From Adiantum capillus-veneris (taxonomy: Eukaryota > Streptophyta > Polypodiopsida > Polypodiales > Pteridaceae): 64,000 nucleotides of DNA. Below are positions 11,625 through 23,462 of the stretch, in pieces. The translations under genes were made by a program, and so were the position numbers. Location of the stretch: contig CM043958.1 of assembly GCA_014529385.2 (NCBI GenBank), positions 81,527,525-81,591,524 on the forward strand, read 5' to 3'. Every line of letters begins with the position of its first letter. The first letter of the stretch is position 1. Below the pieces are notes generated by a model. It was not told where the DNA came from. It worked only from the letters and a program-made list of their open reading frames with translations, and did not search any database.

Positions 11625-13191
11625 CTACAAGCTTCCAGATTGTATCAACCTGTCATTACTGGTCCAAGGTACATGGTTAAATCTGCAATAAGATAGGAGT
11701 GAGGTTAAACACCCGTCCCACATCATTGTATGATCTTGAACAATAAGCTCAATCCCTTGAACTACCATGTCCCATACTTCTTTATCATTTCTAGACATTT
11801 GTTCTACCACATACTTGTGGGAGCAGGGAGTGTGTATAAGCTTCAATTTCTTGACTAGCTTATAGTTCAAGAAGTTATGAGTTGCACCATCATCCACTAA
11901 AATATGAACACATTATCCGTTAATAGTGCCATGCATGTGAATCAACTCATGGGGACCAAAGGTGGGTTGCCACATTGAAGCAAACACACACAACACTTGT
12001 GCTTTTCTTCCATATGAAGAACCTCTAGAGCACAATATTTAGAAGATGAATCTAATGTGAGGTATTGCACCATGTGCATGGCCTTTTCTTTGCCTTGCAA
12101 AAGAGGAAAATCCTTCTTGTTATGCTTGTCCAAAAGACATCTAAAACACAAATTGTGTTTCTTTGCACGCTCATAATCGGTAGTGCTGATAGACCCCCAC
12201 GTGGAGTTTCTCGTGATTGCTTAGGCTTCTTAGCCTCTTGTGGATATGTGGAGAGGTAGATGTTTGTTGTTCCTCTTGGAACGTGTGGGAGATCTACCTC
12301 GCTCATTGGCTCTTAGCTGAATTGCTCTTAGCAAAATTATTCTTAGAGTAGGAAACATTTCCCTTCCTCTCTTAGTCATCATCATATCGTTGGGCATGAT
12401 CAATGGCTTCTTCCAAAGTTTTTGGATGTTAGGTCTTGACATGAAGACAATAATTTTTGTCAAGACCCCTACTAAAACCCCGTATCTTTTGGAATTCATC
12501 TAGACCTTATAGTTTTAATATGATTTCCTGATACTTAGAAAGATACTGAGTGAGAGAGAGGCTAGACATGCGGCATGCATCCCATGCTAGCCAATTCTTA
12601 TCTTCTTCATTGGAGTCCAAAAACTCTTTGGAGAAAGAAGCTTGAAATGCAGCCCAAGACTGAGGACGAGCATCTATTGGAAATGTCATCCACCACTTAT
12701 AGGCCTTTCCTTTAAGAGATAGACTTGTTTCCATAGCTATCTTAATATCTGGGGTGTGTCTCAGCCTATGAATATCACTCCATTTTTGTAAGAACGTATT
12801 GACCGCATCCTTGTTGCGATCACGCTCTTCACTGTGAAGAATTTTGATATTCTTAAGTAATGCATTGCTACCTTCTGTATCTTTTGAAGCACTTGCCTCA
12901 TGGACTCCTTGAGTTGTGGAAGCTTGGGTTCCTTGAATCATGCCAGTTGGGGCTCCTTGAGCAGTCTATGAATTCATAAATTTCACAAGTAGCTCAGTAA
13001 GGTTTGTAACATTTGCATTTAGTGCAAAGAGGTTGCATTTAGGTCTTGAAAGCATCCATATCTACAAGGCCATGATCTCCTAGATCATCATCATCATGCA
13101 TATTAATGTCGGTAGCACCCGTGGTGACTGGATTTTGATGTGCGTGCTCAAAATCAAAAGTATGTGTAGGTGAGATATCATCGCCGGCCAT
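11625..13191 (-). pseudogene. gag-protease remnant of a minus-strand Ty3/gypsy element
   Basis: Reading from 13191 leftwards, a short Asp/His-rich N-terminus (MAGDDISPTHTFDFEHAH) ends at a stop. The piece 12941-12507 has the retrotransposon gag signature (KAYKWWMTFPIDARPQSWAA, then FSKEFLDSNEE and LTQYLSKYQEIILKL). The gag frame then shifts (12499-12230). At 12151-11942 a degenerate zinc knuckle reads CFRCLLDKHNKKDF, where the fourth ligand Cys is Phe. The last piece (11897-11625) carries MDDGATHNFLNYKLVKKL, a retropepsin motif with D-D-G-A-T. RT and integrase are absent, since the plus-strand LTR lies directly to the left. Confidence 0.85.
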
Positions 13192-13570
13192 GAAAAACAC
13201 GCGCTAATGTAGAGAGAGAGAAAAAACGTCAACTTGTACCTTGTAAAGCTTGAAGTCTTTGTGTTTTTTATGCTCGGTAACTTTTGCGTTGCATGCGATC
13301 CTCGTCTTGTGAAAATTGTAGTGCTTCACATCTTGTTCTTTGTAAGAACACCTTTGTTGATTCTTCACAAAAACTTGTTGTTTTTGTGAAGGCTTTTGTT
13401 CACTTGTGAAGCTTCCTCCTTGAAGAAAAAAGAATTTTGGAAGAAAACTTGCCTTTCTCTAAGGAGTGAAAAGGAAGGTGAAACTACTTCTTTGAAGTTT
13501 ATAGCTTTCCTTTCCTTCTAGCTTTCTTTGTCAACTCAAGTGTTCTATCTTTCCTTGTTGTATACGACAA
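13192..13570. other. unassigned, possible leader of the minus-strand gag
   Basis: This stretch is rich in CTTGTGAAG-type short repeats (13320-13440). It has no reading frame or RNA gene that I can support. Its position suggests the untranslated leader of the gag element on its left. Confidence 0.3.
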
Positions 13571-13660
13571 GGCTCAATAGCTTGGATGGTAGGGTGTTGG
13601 CCTCTTACCCTCATGGGGTGGGTTCAACCCTCATTCATGCAAGGGTTATGAGGGCCTTCC
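13571..13660 (+). repeat. tRNA-like sequence, candidate SINE head
   Basis: A sequence TAGCTTGGATGG (13578-13589) fits the RNA polymerase III A box, and GGTTCAACCCTC (from 13621) fits the B box, 43 bases apart as in tRNA genes. The intervening part does not fold into a clear tRNA cloverleaf by eye and I see no intact acceptor stem. It is therefore more likely a tRNA-derived SINE head or a decayed tRNA than a working gene. The 3' limit of a SINE body was not resolved. Confidence 0.5.
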
Positions 13661-15428
13661 TAAGTGTGCAACCAATGGCTAACGAAGCCTTAGTGTCGTA
13701 GAGTTGTCGATCAAGTTTTCCTTAGTTGTGCGCTATGGAGGGCGTACGTGGGGCAGATGGGGCTACAAGTCCCTATCCATCCTCTTGTGCCACATTACAG
13801 AACTTTGTGCATGTCTTTCTTTTTGTTGCACTGTGGAGGGCGTCGTCTTCCCCATCTGTTGCCTACGGATCGTGAGAGAGGAGATACGCGTCACATGCAC
13901 ATGCAACCTGCTTTTTTCCTTTCTCCAGTGAAAGGGCAAGAGTAATGTCATGTGCTAGTCTCCACCAAATTGTGCTATCTTATAGCCTCCCCCTAGCATA
14001 CACATTTTTTTGCCGTGTCAGTGGCCTTGCCCGTAGGACTGGTGTCCTTACACCTTTGCTCTTTCATTCAAGTATATTTATTGTCGATTTTGTGATGGTT
14101 TGTGATTGTACATTAGTAGGATAAATTTGTTGTTTTGAATGTGTTAATGACTGTGTTTTGACATTTTGACCATAGGAGAGTGTTCTTAGACCCTAGGGCG
14201 ATCTTTCTGCTATGTTCTGTTGCACTTTTCAAGACCTTGATCATGATGGATTATGATTTTTATGCCTCCTCAAATTGCAATGAAACTTGGTAGGTTAGTT
14301 CTCCTAAGTGTCTTAGATCTCCTCCTAAAGTTTTGTAGCATTTAGACATCGTTCAAGTGACAAAACATGTTGATGATTGAGTGTGGTGACATAGGACATA
14401 GGCAGGTTACCAGATCCTAGAGTGATAGATTTGCATGCGATAGAGATTTTTGTTTTTTAGGTTCACTTCTTGATTTTTTGACACCCTCAAAGAGTCTTTG
14501 TGCCCCATCCGAGTCGCTTCTTTGAGTATTGACATTATGTTAGTGCTAGAAAGCTATGCTATAGACGTCCGTTGCGGCAACCCACAAACATACCTCTTGA
14601 GTCTGATCTCTTACAATTGAGTTTATGGACATGGAAAGATTGTGGAGTAAATGATAAAGATGCATCAAAAACATTCATGTAGACTTTTGACAATTGCATG
14701 GGAAGAAAGCAAAAAAGTTCACAAGATGCATAAAGCAAGATCTTGAGCACAAGATGGTGCAAGACATAAAGAATGGTTTGGGAGACAAGATGCATTACAT
14801 TGCTAAATTGTGCCTCAATAGAATCCCAAGTGAATAAATTACAATGCCATTGTGATATGGCTTGGTAGGAGATCATGCTTCATACATTACAACACCCATA
14901 GTGCCCCCAACTGCAAAATCATGTTCTATGCTGAAAGAGGAAACATTACTCTCCCTTATATGCTTGATTTCATAACATTGTCAACATGCACACTATCATA
15001 GTCATTCTACTTAGTTCCCACTCCCTTTGATGCAAGACAGGGCATTGGGGCAATGAAGAAGAATACATCGACTATCCACATTATTCTCACTACAAGTTTG
15101 AGATTCTGATGGTCCAAAATATATGCATAGTTGGATGGCTAGCTTGCTTTCCATCTTCAAGTTATACTCTACACTCAAATTGGAGCTCGTATATCCTTGT
15201 TGCCAGCCATCATTGATCTCTCTCAAGTTATGCACCTTGTATCCTTGATAGGAGATCTTGTATGTTTTCTCATCCATGCATGCATATACATGTGATATGA
15301 TGGTCATTGGACCATGGGGAGAATAGCCTTGGCAAGACTGTCTAAGCATGGGATGTCAAGGGGTCTATGAAAAGGTAGGCAAGGAAGCTTATGGGAGAAG
15401 AGTATGCTTTAGTTGCCCGTCCTCACAC
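13661..15428. other. unassigned region
   Basis: No supported gene. Minus-strand open frames at 14559-14876 and 15011-15349 have no recognisable motif. The end of this block abuts a primer-binding-site-like sequence, so part of it may be an LTR. Confidence 0.3.
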
Positions 15429-15440
15429 TGGTATCAAAGC
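15429..15440 (+). other. candidate primer binding site (tRNA-iMet type)
   Basis: TGGTATCAAAGC differs at one base from the standard plant retroelement site TGGTATCAGAGC. It would mark the junction of a 5' LTR (to the left) with an internal region. No gag or pol follows, so it may be chance or the relic of a deleted element. Confidence 0.35.
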
Positions 15441-15824
15441 AAAGATCTGTATGCTCCATGATTAAATGGTCGGTCTTGCCTTAATTTTTTTGAGGTCCGG
15501 TAACGCAAAGCTTGTATCCGTCTTGTATCCCTTACAATGCTGCTGCAATATTCTTGGCCATGAAGTCCAAAGCAATTTTGAAGTTATTGCCTGGAAAAAC
15601 TAGTATAATTTTGTAATTATAATTTAATGTAATTTGAATTGTGAGCCTTGAACTTCTCAAATCCTGCAAGAACCTCTCTCTCAAATAATCGGCACTATCC
15701 ACTGAAGCTGCTTGAGGCTGCTTACCAATCTGCAACAAAAGCCAACGAGGAGAAGGGGAAAAGAAACAATCCATTTAGCTTGCTTGTATGGATATTGTAA
15801 GACTTTCTCTGTGTACATGGTGGA

Positions 15825-16362
15825 AAAAAAAAACTTGGAATGAGATGGACCATTTGGCTACCAACAAAACGAGACCAAAGGAGCAACCTAATGGAAAAAC
15901 AAGGCTTGTAGCACTCGCGGTAGAGAAAAGAGAGAGAAAGAGACTTGTGTGCAGTGTTGTGGACCTTGGCAAGGATCCCTCATGAAGTTAAATTATCTCA
16001 CAAGAGCAGTGGCGGAACCACGTTTGGTGATAATTATGCCTCGTTTGTGTAGGTCAAACTCAACCTCCTCTTGTGTGCAAGGCTTCTTTCCCATGTGTCC
16101 TCTCCCCTTCTTGCTCTCCACCATGAAAGCTTCGAGTGTCCATGCACATGCCAATTGAGCTGTCCATGACCCCTCTTTCCCCACGAACTTGAATGTTTCT
16201 AATACAATTGAAGGGATAGGGAATCCTTTAGGAGACCCCTTAACTTGCATTCCTTGTCGGTCGTACCAAGGCCTTCCATCTCTTGGTCCTACCTTTGTCT
16301 TGATAGTACATGACATGTAGCTTTGCACCTATAAGTTATATTTGACCTTTGAGGATGATACT

Positions 16363-16423
<61 letters not shown>

Positions 16424-16578
16424 AACTTGCATCGTTGGCCTTCAAATTTTGCATAGGTGTTGGCATTCAAATTAATTGAATAGATCCTAAGCTCCAATTT
16501 GTAGATGATCATTGAAAGACCATATTGGAACTCAATTGTAACAAATATCACGTCTTAAGCCCCCAACACCCCATTTCT
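15825..16578 (-). repeat. LTR-like repeat, left copy of an inverted pair
   Basis: Read on the minus strand, this starts at 16569 with TGTTGGGGGCTTAAGACG, preceded by an A/G-rich run (AGAAAGAAATGGGG) like a polypurine tract. It matches the plus-strand repeat at 22839-23160 over most of its ends. It holds a long CT tract (16367-16420) and about 360 extra bases (roughly 15990-16350) missing from the partner. The sequence features suggest an LTR of a minus-strand element. Confidence 0.6.
16367..16420. repeat. (CT)n microsatellite
   Basis: About 27 uninterrupted CT units, located inside the left LTR-like repeat at the same relative place as the shorter GA run of the partner copy at 22987-23003. 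Confidence 0.98.
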
Positions 16579-17960
16579 TTCTGTAGTTCATGCAAGGACC
16601 ATCACACAAATGCTCGTCATTGTTCAACACTCAGCATAACTTTGATGTAAAATACAGGAACACTTTGATGTTGACTTTTAGAGTTTAGAATTTTCTTGCA
16701 TTTTTTGGTCCATTCCCTCCCACAATTCAGGTGTTCAAGCCATGTTCCAACACCACTTCTAAGGCCATACCTACAAGTGATTACTACAAATCAAAACCAC
16801 ATAGGCACAATAAAGAAAAGAATTCTAATTAGAGATAAAAAGGATAACAAGGTGAGCATCACACACTTGTTTCTTGCACAAGGGATATTGGGATGCAAAT
16901 TTGGAAGCTGATCCTCACGCTCATGGGCAATGTTTCCCCTGCTCTCCTTTTTCTACTCGTGTTGTTTGTTGGCAAGGCTGCCTCTAATTTCTCTGTTTTT
17001 CTCATGTTGTTTATGTGTTTGGAATCTGGTGAACTCTACAACAAATTGAACGAGAAAAATGGCCCGTCTACCTTTACAACTAGCATTTAATAATTCATAC
17101 ACTAGAGAGAGGAAAATGTTTTTAGCTCTAGGATAAAGTAGAGTGATGTCCCTCGCTCATCATTCATGTGCATTTGTGTAGCTACACATGGGACTTTGCA
17201 GATAACTTTTGTACGATTGACTTTGCTTTTAGTTGTCCATTATGCATAGGTATATGCTTTGTACTTTTTTTTCTCAACTTTGATTCCAACTAATTGTGGA
17301 AGATTAGTGATACTTCAAATGGAATGGCTTTGTCATATGACCCAACAGTGACACAGAAAAAGCCACACCATTGTTCTTGGTAAACCTAAAAATATATCTC
17401 AAAGAGGTTCTTGATGGTTCTCCAACCCTTGAAGGACTCAAATCATTTGTGTTAATACATTGAGACTGTTGAAGTCCATGCAACCATTAGAAAGTGAAAG
17501 GGATATAGGTGGGTCTCTTTATTTGGCAATTTAAGGACATGCTTAAGGCTTAAGCCAGGTTTGACCAAGCCTAAAAGAGGGAGAACACCATATTAGAGTG
17601 CTTCACATTTTAGATCCAATTTGCAAATCACCAATATGTTGAAGATTTGGCCATATGGACAAATCTGAAACTATTTTTCAAGGCCAAAGACATCCAGAAG
17701 GTGGTGATTGAAAATCTCTTCCAAGCCATGCTCTCAAAACTTTGTTTAAGATTTGGCCATGTGGTCAAATTTTAAGCTTGTTTTGAAAGTGGGAATTTGG
17801 AAAATTCCCTAATTCCCTAATATGATGTTGGGGAGTTATGCTAGGCTTTTATTAAGAACTATTTCTATATTTTGGCTTTTAAGAATAGGCAAAGTTTTTA
17901 CTAAAAAGAGAGGTGAAACTTAATTTTAAAATCTATATTTTGCTATTTTTAATTGTCTTT
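16579..17960. other. unassigned region
   Basis: No gene supported. Short open frames at 16696-16911 and 16893-17090 are unremarkable. The block may be internal sequence of the minus-strand element whose LTR is at 15825-16569. Confidence 0.3.
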
Positions 17961-17962
17961 TT

Positions 17963-17969
<7 letters not shown>

Positions 17970-18034
<65 letters not shown>

Positions 18035-18146
18035 TATTAAAGGAAGAACGTTTTAGCCCTCCACCTGCCAAAAAAATATATTTTCCACATTCTCTCTCTA
18101 CACAATCTCTCTCTAAAATGTGAGCTAAAATACACACTCTCTCTAA

Positions 18147-18184
<38 letters not shown>

Positions 18185-18205
18185 CATATCAAAATCACTT
18201 CCCTC
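17970..18205. repeat. (CT)n microsatellite cluster
   Basis: A pure CT tract of about 30 units (17970-18028) and a second of about 16 units (18150-18181), separated by CT-rich sequence. Minus-strand frames here encode only Arg-Glu repeats and are artefacts. Confidence 0.97.
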
Positions 18206-18214
18206 TCCCAATCA

Positions 18215-18299
18215 TTGAAGAGACACTCTTTGCTGCCTAGATCTGACAAAAAGTGGAGATCTCTTAAGGTTGCAAATATGATCACTCTTTGCCACTCTA

Positions 18300-18395
<96 letters not shown>

Positions 18396-18594
18396 CTCCA
18401 TCTCCACCTCAAGCCTAGAGGAATGGGAGAGTCTATTCTACCCATGTGCAATATCATTTCTCTCTCTAGCACAACCATGAACAACCATTTGAATTAACTT
18501 TTGTGTTAGTGGCTCACACAAGTGTATAGCTGTACACTTAGGGTTAGTAGTAGTTAGTGATGGGGAGTCCGCCACATGACCATTAAACCTAACA
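18215..18594 (-). repeat. 3' LTR of minus-strand Ty1/copia element I
   Basis: The last 98 bases (18497-18594) match 22740-22837 with about eight mismatches and no gaps. On the minus strand the LTR starts TGTTAGG at 18594, directly after a polypurine tract (18595-18605). The left edge is uncertain because the LTR contains a CT tract (18306-18338) followed by a CA tract (18339-18393). The partner LTR has a CA tract in the same position. Confidence 0.7.
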
Positions 18595-18605
18595 TTCTCC
18601 CACTT
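18595..18605 (-). other. polypurine tract of copia element I
   Basis: On the minus strand this reads AAGTGGGAGAA and is followed at once by the LTR start TGTTAGG, as expected for the plus-strand primer of an LTR element. Confidence 0.7.
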
Positions 18606-18614
18606 GATGGCCAA

Positions 18615-21300
18615 TGTGGGAGACCATAAGAATGGAAGAGAACCACGCTTCACCCAATGCCCATAAACTCATGACAGTGCTAGCGCTGATGATTGGAGAG
18701 ACTTTTAATGAGTGCATCTGTTGTATTCTGTGACATAGGATCTTCACTAAATCAAGGCTCTTGTTTGCCAGGAATTCGTGACTGAAGTGATAACGCACAT
18801 CAATGTCTTTTGTTCTGGCATGGAAAACCGGATTCTTAGCCAAGGTAATAGCACTTTGATTACTTTGACTTTGTGGTAGAAATGGATGTACGATCTTGAA
18901 GAACAGATCTCCAAGAAATAACAGAACCAATAAATGTGTAAATCCAACCTATTCTTGATTTACGAGTGTCAACATAGCTTGCATAATCAATGTCTGCAAA
19001 TACCTAAATGGATAACTCTCGATGACCATAGAAAAACTTTCTATCTGTAGTGCCACTCAAGTATCTGAGAATCGACTTGACAGCATCCCAATGCTTTTTA
19101 CCAGGGTTAGACATAAATCTGCTAACAACTCCCACTGCATGTGCAATGTCAGGTCTTGTAGCGATCATGGCATACATAAGACTATCAAAAGTTGAAGCAT
19201 AAGGAACCTTAGCCATCGTAGATTTTTCCTTAGTAGATTTGGGATAGTCATTCTTGCTAAGTTTCAAAAATGCAGGCAATGGAGTACTCAAAGCCTTCCC
19301 CTTCTGCATGTTGAAACGATCAAGAACCTTGTGCACGTACTCTTCTTGAGAAAGGTTCAACAACCTCTTCTTACGGTCATGAGTAATGTACATACCCAAA
19401 ATGTGATTGGCTTCACCCAAATCTTTCATGTCAAATTGACTTTTCAGCTTGGTTTTCAAGTCAGCAATGTCCTTCTTGGAATGGCCAGAAATAAGCATGT
19501 CGTCTACATAAAGGATAAGCATAATAAGCTAAACATTGGGTTGTTTTTTCACGTAAATACATGGATCCTCATTAGTGATCTTATAGCCTAGGGAACACAT
19601 AAATGCATCGAACTTTTGATACGATTGTCTAGATGATTGCTTCAAGCCATAGAGACTTTTTAGAAGCTTACATACCAAATGTTTGTTGCCCTTTATCACA
19701 AACCCTACAGGTTGCTGCATATAAATCTCTTCCTCACCATGTAAGAACGTTGTAATGACATCCATTTGATCAAGCTCCATATCTTCAGTGGCAACCAAAG
19801 CAAGAAACATTCTCAGTGTGGTCATCTTGACCAGTAGAGAAAAGATTTCCTGGAAATCGACACCAATTCCTGCTTGAAACCTTTGGCCACTAGACGAGCT
19901 TTGTAATTGTCAATCTTCTTCTGGTAAACCCATTTACAAGGCAATGCTTTCCTACCTTTTGGCATTGAAACAAGTTCCCATGTTTTGTTCTTTGCAATAC
20001 TAGACAGCTCCCTCTTCATAGCATGTTCCCATTGAACCTCATCATTGGCTATCATAGTCTCTTTGTAACAAGAAGGCTCACCACTATCTGTCGGCAAAAC
20101 AAAATCCACGCCTGGAATAAAATGTTCTGGCGGATGTGTGACTCTTTGAGCTCTCTATGGCTCATCAGAACTTGTACTAGCCTATGCAGTGGGTGGCTCG
20201 AGAGCTGTCTGGACAGGAGTCGATACATTGGAAAACATCACTTTTTGGAATTCGACCTCTTTCACTGGCTATCTATGCATCTTAGTCTCATTAAAGACAA
20301 CATCACTGCTACGGATCATTGATCGACTTTCGGATCCAATAAACAGTAGTCAAATTGACCATCTACACCATAGCCAATGAAGATGCATTTCTTGGACTTG
20401 GGATCTAGCTTAGCACGCAACTCCTTGGGTACATGTGCATAAGCTTGACATCCAAAAGTGCAAAGTTTTTCATAAGAAAATTTATTTCATGACCATAACT
20501 CTAAAGGTACACAAAACTGTAGTGAAGCATGTGGTGATCTATTGATCAAGTACATGGCTATGTATAATGCTTCAACCCAAAACGCTTGCGGTAAATTAGC
20601 ATGTGACAGCATAGACATAATCCACTCTTGGATGGTCCTATTCATTCATTCTGGCGACCATGAGACTTCGATCTACCCTTTGATGCATCTCTATTGCCCT
20701 CTTGTCCTCTTTCTTGGACTCACGTTGCAAAGAAAGTCCCTTACGTTTCTTATCATACCTTTGCACATAATGAGCTTCACCATAATGCAAGCTAGTCATG
20801 GTCTTTCAATGCATCTCCTCTGACAAAAGTGCACTAGTAACATCATTGTATTTTAGTGTACCATTAGGAGTAGAACTACTAAGAGCTGTGCAAAAGATAT
20901 CCCAAGAGGGTGGCAACGAACAAAGCAAAAAGATTGCTTTCATTTCATCATCAATAGTCATGCTTTGTGCACGAATCTGGGAAAAAAGAGAATCAAAATC
21001 ATTGATATGGCTAGCAATGCTATCTGACTCCTTCATACAAAGGTTGAAAAGTTTTTCCATCATGAAAAACTTATTGCTAGCCGTATCCTTTTCGTAGTGT
21101 AATTTTTACCATAAAGCATGAGCAGTCTTGCATTCTAAGAGTGAAAAGTACATTGACTCGCAGGTGCAATCTAATCGTAGACCTGCATAGCTCATCAAGC
21201 TCCTCCCACTGAAACTGAGTCATGTGCATATCTTCAATTCTAGCCGCATAGACAATAGGTAACTTTTTCTTGTTTTGGACAAGCACATCATGCATTTGGT
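18615..21300 (-). pseudogene. copia element I coding region with internal gag-to-integrase deletion
   Basis: From right to left: gag (21295-20660; SIASHINDFDSLFSQIRAQS, then LLCSLPPSWDIF), ending in a basic RGRSKSHG-like segment. A join near 20655 leads straight into the integrase C-terminus (MNRTIQEWIMSMLSH..LPQAFWVEA, then LINRSPHASLQ, KLCTFGCQAYAHVPKEL). RT follows (20109-19004), with KNKTWELVSMPKGRKALPCK, LYGLKQSSRQSYQKFDA, ILYVDDMLISGHS (YVDD intact) and SLMYAMIATRPDIAHAVG. The RNase H C-terminus is at 18950-18615. The zinc knuckle, protease and integrase zinc and core regions are missing. Stops and shifts are also present. Confidence 0.9.
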
Positions 21301-22513
21301 TCTTTCAAAGTTTGTGCCATTAAACTTCTTTATATCCTAAATGTCAGGGTCTTTTCTAATAGACATGGTGACAAAACTACCAAAAGATTCTGGGAAAATT
21401 TGGTAGAGTCTCCTTTGTATTTGGGACTATGTCAACCAAAATACAAGACAAAATGACCAAGTATGTCACTTACAAATCATAAAAGAGGGAAATGCCTCTC
21501 AAAAGCACAATGTATAGAGACCAACTGAGGTGCATGAACTATCAAACTAACCATAGACCACCAACTCGGCGTCAAAAGCACCTATACCACTCTATACATG
21601 CCTATGGAGAAGCCTCGTAATAAGGGATGCTCTAGCTACTTGTATCACCGAAGGTATTTACACATTTGAGAATACCCCAGCTCAATGAAAACCTAACGCT
21701 ATCAACCCCTCAACAATGTGGGTTATGCAGCAAAACGTATAGCCAAGTCTTAGAAATGGCTATGATCCAGAACAAGTCTCAAAAATGGCCGGGACTGTTG
21801 TACTAGCCAAAAGATGGCTCCACAAAAGCGTACAATGGTAGTATCCACAGAGATGTACAAGTCTGTCATGACGCTCAAACAGACGCCAAAAGTATGTGCA
21901 TGCAAAGAAATATCCCTTCGGGGAGTCAAACTACTTTCAAAAGAGCTCAAACACTCTCAAAAGTGCCAACATGTGCATGTACGCATAAAAAGTTTGCTCT
22001 CACTGGAACTAGAATATGGAAAGCACTGATACCTATAGCCTGTGAGTTGATGGCCCATGCTATAGTTGAAGCAAAATCAAGGACGGGAAGCACAAATGAA
22101 GCTAACCAAGCCGCTCTATGTACCTATACATGTTCCTGTATATGTACCTATAGTCAAAGAAGACATTGCCATAAAACTCCCACTCTATGTGTGTATATGA
22201 GGAGGCTACACACTCTCAAATGAGTCGTGGGATCTCGTAGATGGAAGAGACTGTAACAATGGTGCTTGTAATGGTTATGGAAGCTTTGCATCACAAACTA
22301 CCAAAAGAGAGTTGAAAATGCAGCTCATAAATCGCAGCTTGAATGAGGTTTCTAATGGTACGAATGGATTTGAAAGGGGGGTAAAACAACGGGACGCCTA
22401 GGGATGCCTGAGGAAACGCTCTCGGAATGTTGATTTGTCGATGCCAAAGTTGAAACCCTATTTGCACTCTTGAAAGTGCGTGAGCGTGTAGAAATGAGTT
22501 CAGAATGAAACAA
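21301..22513 (-). other. untranslated leader of copia element I
   Basis: Between gag and the primer site lie about 1.2 kb without a supported gene. Short motifs such as CTCAAAAGTG recur. Small open frames here lack any domain. Confidence 0.45.
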
Positions 22514-22524
22514 CTATGATATCA
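22514..22524 (-). other. primer binding site of copia element I
   Basis: The minus strand reads TGATATCATAG, which agrees at 9 of 11 positions with the tRNA-iMet site TGGTATCAGAG. It lies two bases from the inferred inner edge of the 5' LTR. Confidence 0.5.
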
Positions 22525-22526
22525 AA

Positions 22527-22571
22527 TGAAGGAGAGGATCTAGGAGCACAGCGGAAGAGGAAGCTAAATAT

Positions 22572-22645
<74 letters not shown>

Positions 22646-22837
22646 CCACACACACAGGTTGGAGGGGGAGAGCCGACACACACTGTGTGCCCCCTTTCTT
22701 TCTTCTCTAACTTATGCACCTAGGCACAATACACACTCTACTTTTGTGTTAGTGGCTCACACAAGTGTATAGTTGTACTCTTAGGGTTAGTAGCAGTTAG
22801 TGACGGGAAGTCGGCCACATGGCCATTAAACCTAATA
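22527..22837 (-). repeat. 5' LTR of copia element I, containing a (CA)n tract
   Basis: The outer 98 bases match the left LTR. The terminal TG of the minus strand has become TA (22836-22837). A CA tract of about 34 units (22573-22641) lies within it. The outer end is one base from the start of another LTR-like repeat at 22839. Confidence 0.7.
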
Positions 22838-22838
22838 G

Positions 22839-23160
22839 TGTTGGGGCCTTAAGACGGGATACTTGTTACAATTGAGTTCCAATATGGTCTCTCAAAGATC
22901 ATTTACTAATTGGAGCTTAGGATATATTCAAGTAATTTGAATGCCAACCTCTATGCAGAATTTGAAGGCCGACCACGCAACTTGCAGAGAGAGAGAGAGA
23001 GACAGAGAGCCATGTTGAGGTCCAGAACACTACACACAAGTATCTTTATCTCTCTTTGCTCTACTGAGAGTGCTACAAGCCTTATTTTCCATTAGGTTGC
23101 CCGTTTGGTCTTCCTTTGGGGGATTATTTGGTGGCCAAATGAGCCATCCCATTCCAAGGT
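22839..23160 (+). repeat. LTR-like repeat, right copy of an inverted pair
   Basis: Begins TGTTGGGGCCTTAAGACGGG and matches the reverse complement of 16569-16420 and then of 15968-15830. A GA run (22987-23003) sits where the left copy has its long CT tract. It lacks the middle section present in the left copy. Confidence 0.65.
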
Positions 23161-23299
23161 CACTACAAGAGGTTCTTGAGCGTAGCAACACTCATAGTGC
23201 GATGCTCAATTGTGCAAAAGTCTCGGCGTCGCTATATAACAAAGACTAAAACGACGCTTATAGTAACATCGACCCTGTGAAAATAATCCGAGAGTGCCA

Positions 23300-23327
23300 A
23301 AAACTCAGATCTGTAGATCTGAGTTTT
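23300..23327. repeat. perfect short palindrome
   Basis: Arms of 13 bases (AAAACTCAGATCT and its exact complement) are separated by two bases. No terminator-like context is expected in a plant genome. It sits between a LINE tail and other repeats. Confidence 0.85.
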
Positions 23328-23356
23328 GACGCTCTTTATGAAACAAGTATACCTGC

Positions 23357-23360
<4 letters not shown>

Positions 23361-23411
<51 letters not shown>

Positions 23412-23416
23412 TTGCG

Positions 23417-23458
<42 letters not shown>
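23361..23458. repeat. compound (CT)n(CA)n...(GA)n microsatellite with self-complementary ends
   Basis: About 14 CT units and 11 CA units are followed, after ATTGCGTGCG, by about 20 GA units. The CT and GA arms can pair with each other. Confidence 0.95.

Positions 23459-23462
<4 letters not shown>

Noticed and set aside
13571-13660. Functional tRNA gene
   Set aside because: A and B boxes are present, but no convincing acceptor and anticodon stems could be paired by eye.
15993-16328. 111-codon minus-strand frame
   Set aside because: It lies inside the LTR-like repeat, in the section missing from the partner copy, and has no family signature.
17949-18653. Overlapping open frames through CT and CA tracts
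   Set aside because: They encode only Arg-Glu, Cys-Val, Ser-Leu or His-Thr dipeptides from microsatellites and have counterparts on both strands.
23361-23458. Transcription terminator or regulatory stem-loop formed by CT and GA arms
   Set aside because: Self-complementarity follows from the simple repeats alone, and no adjoining gene needs it.
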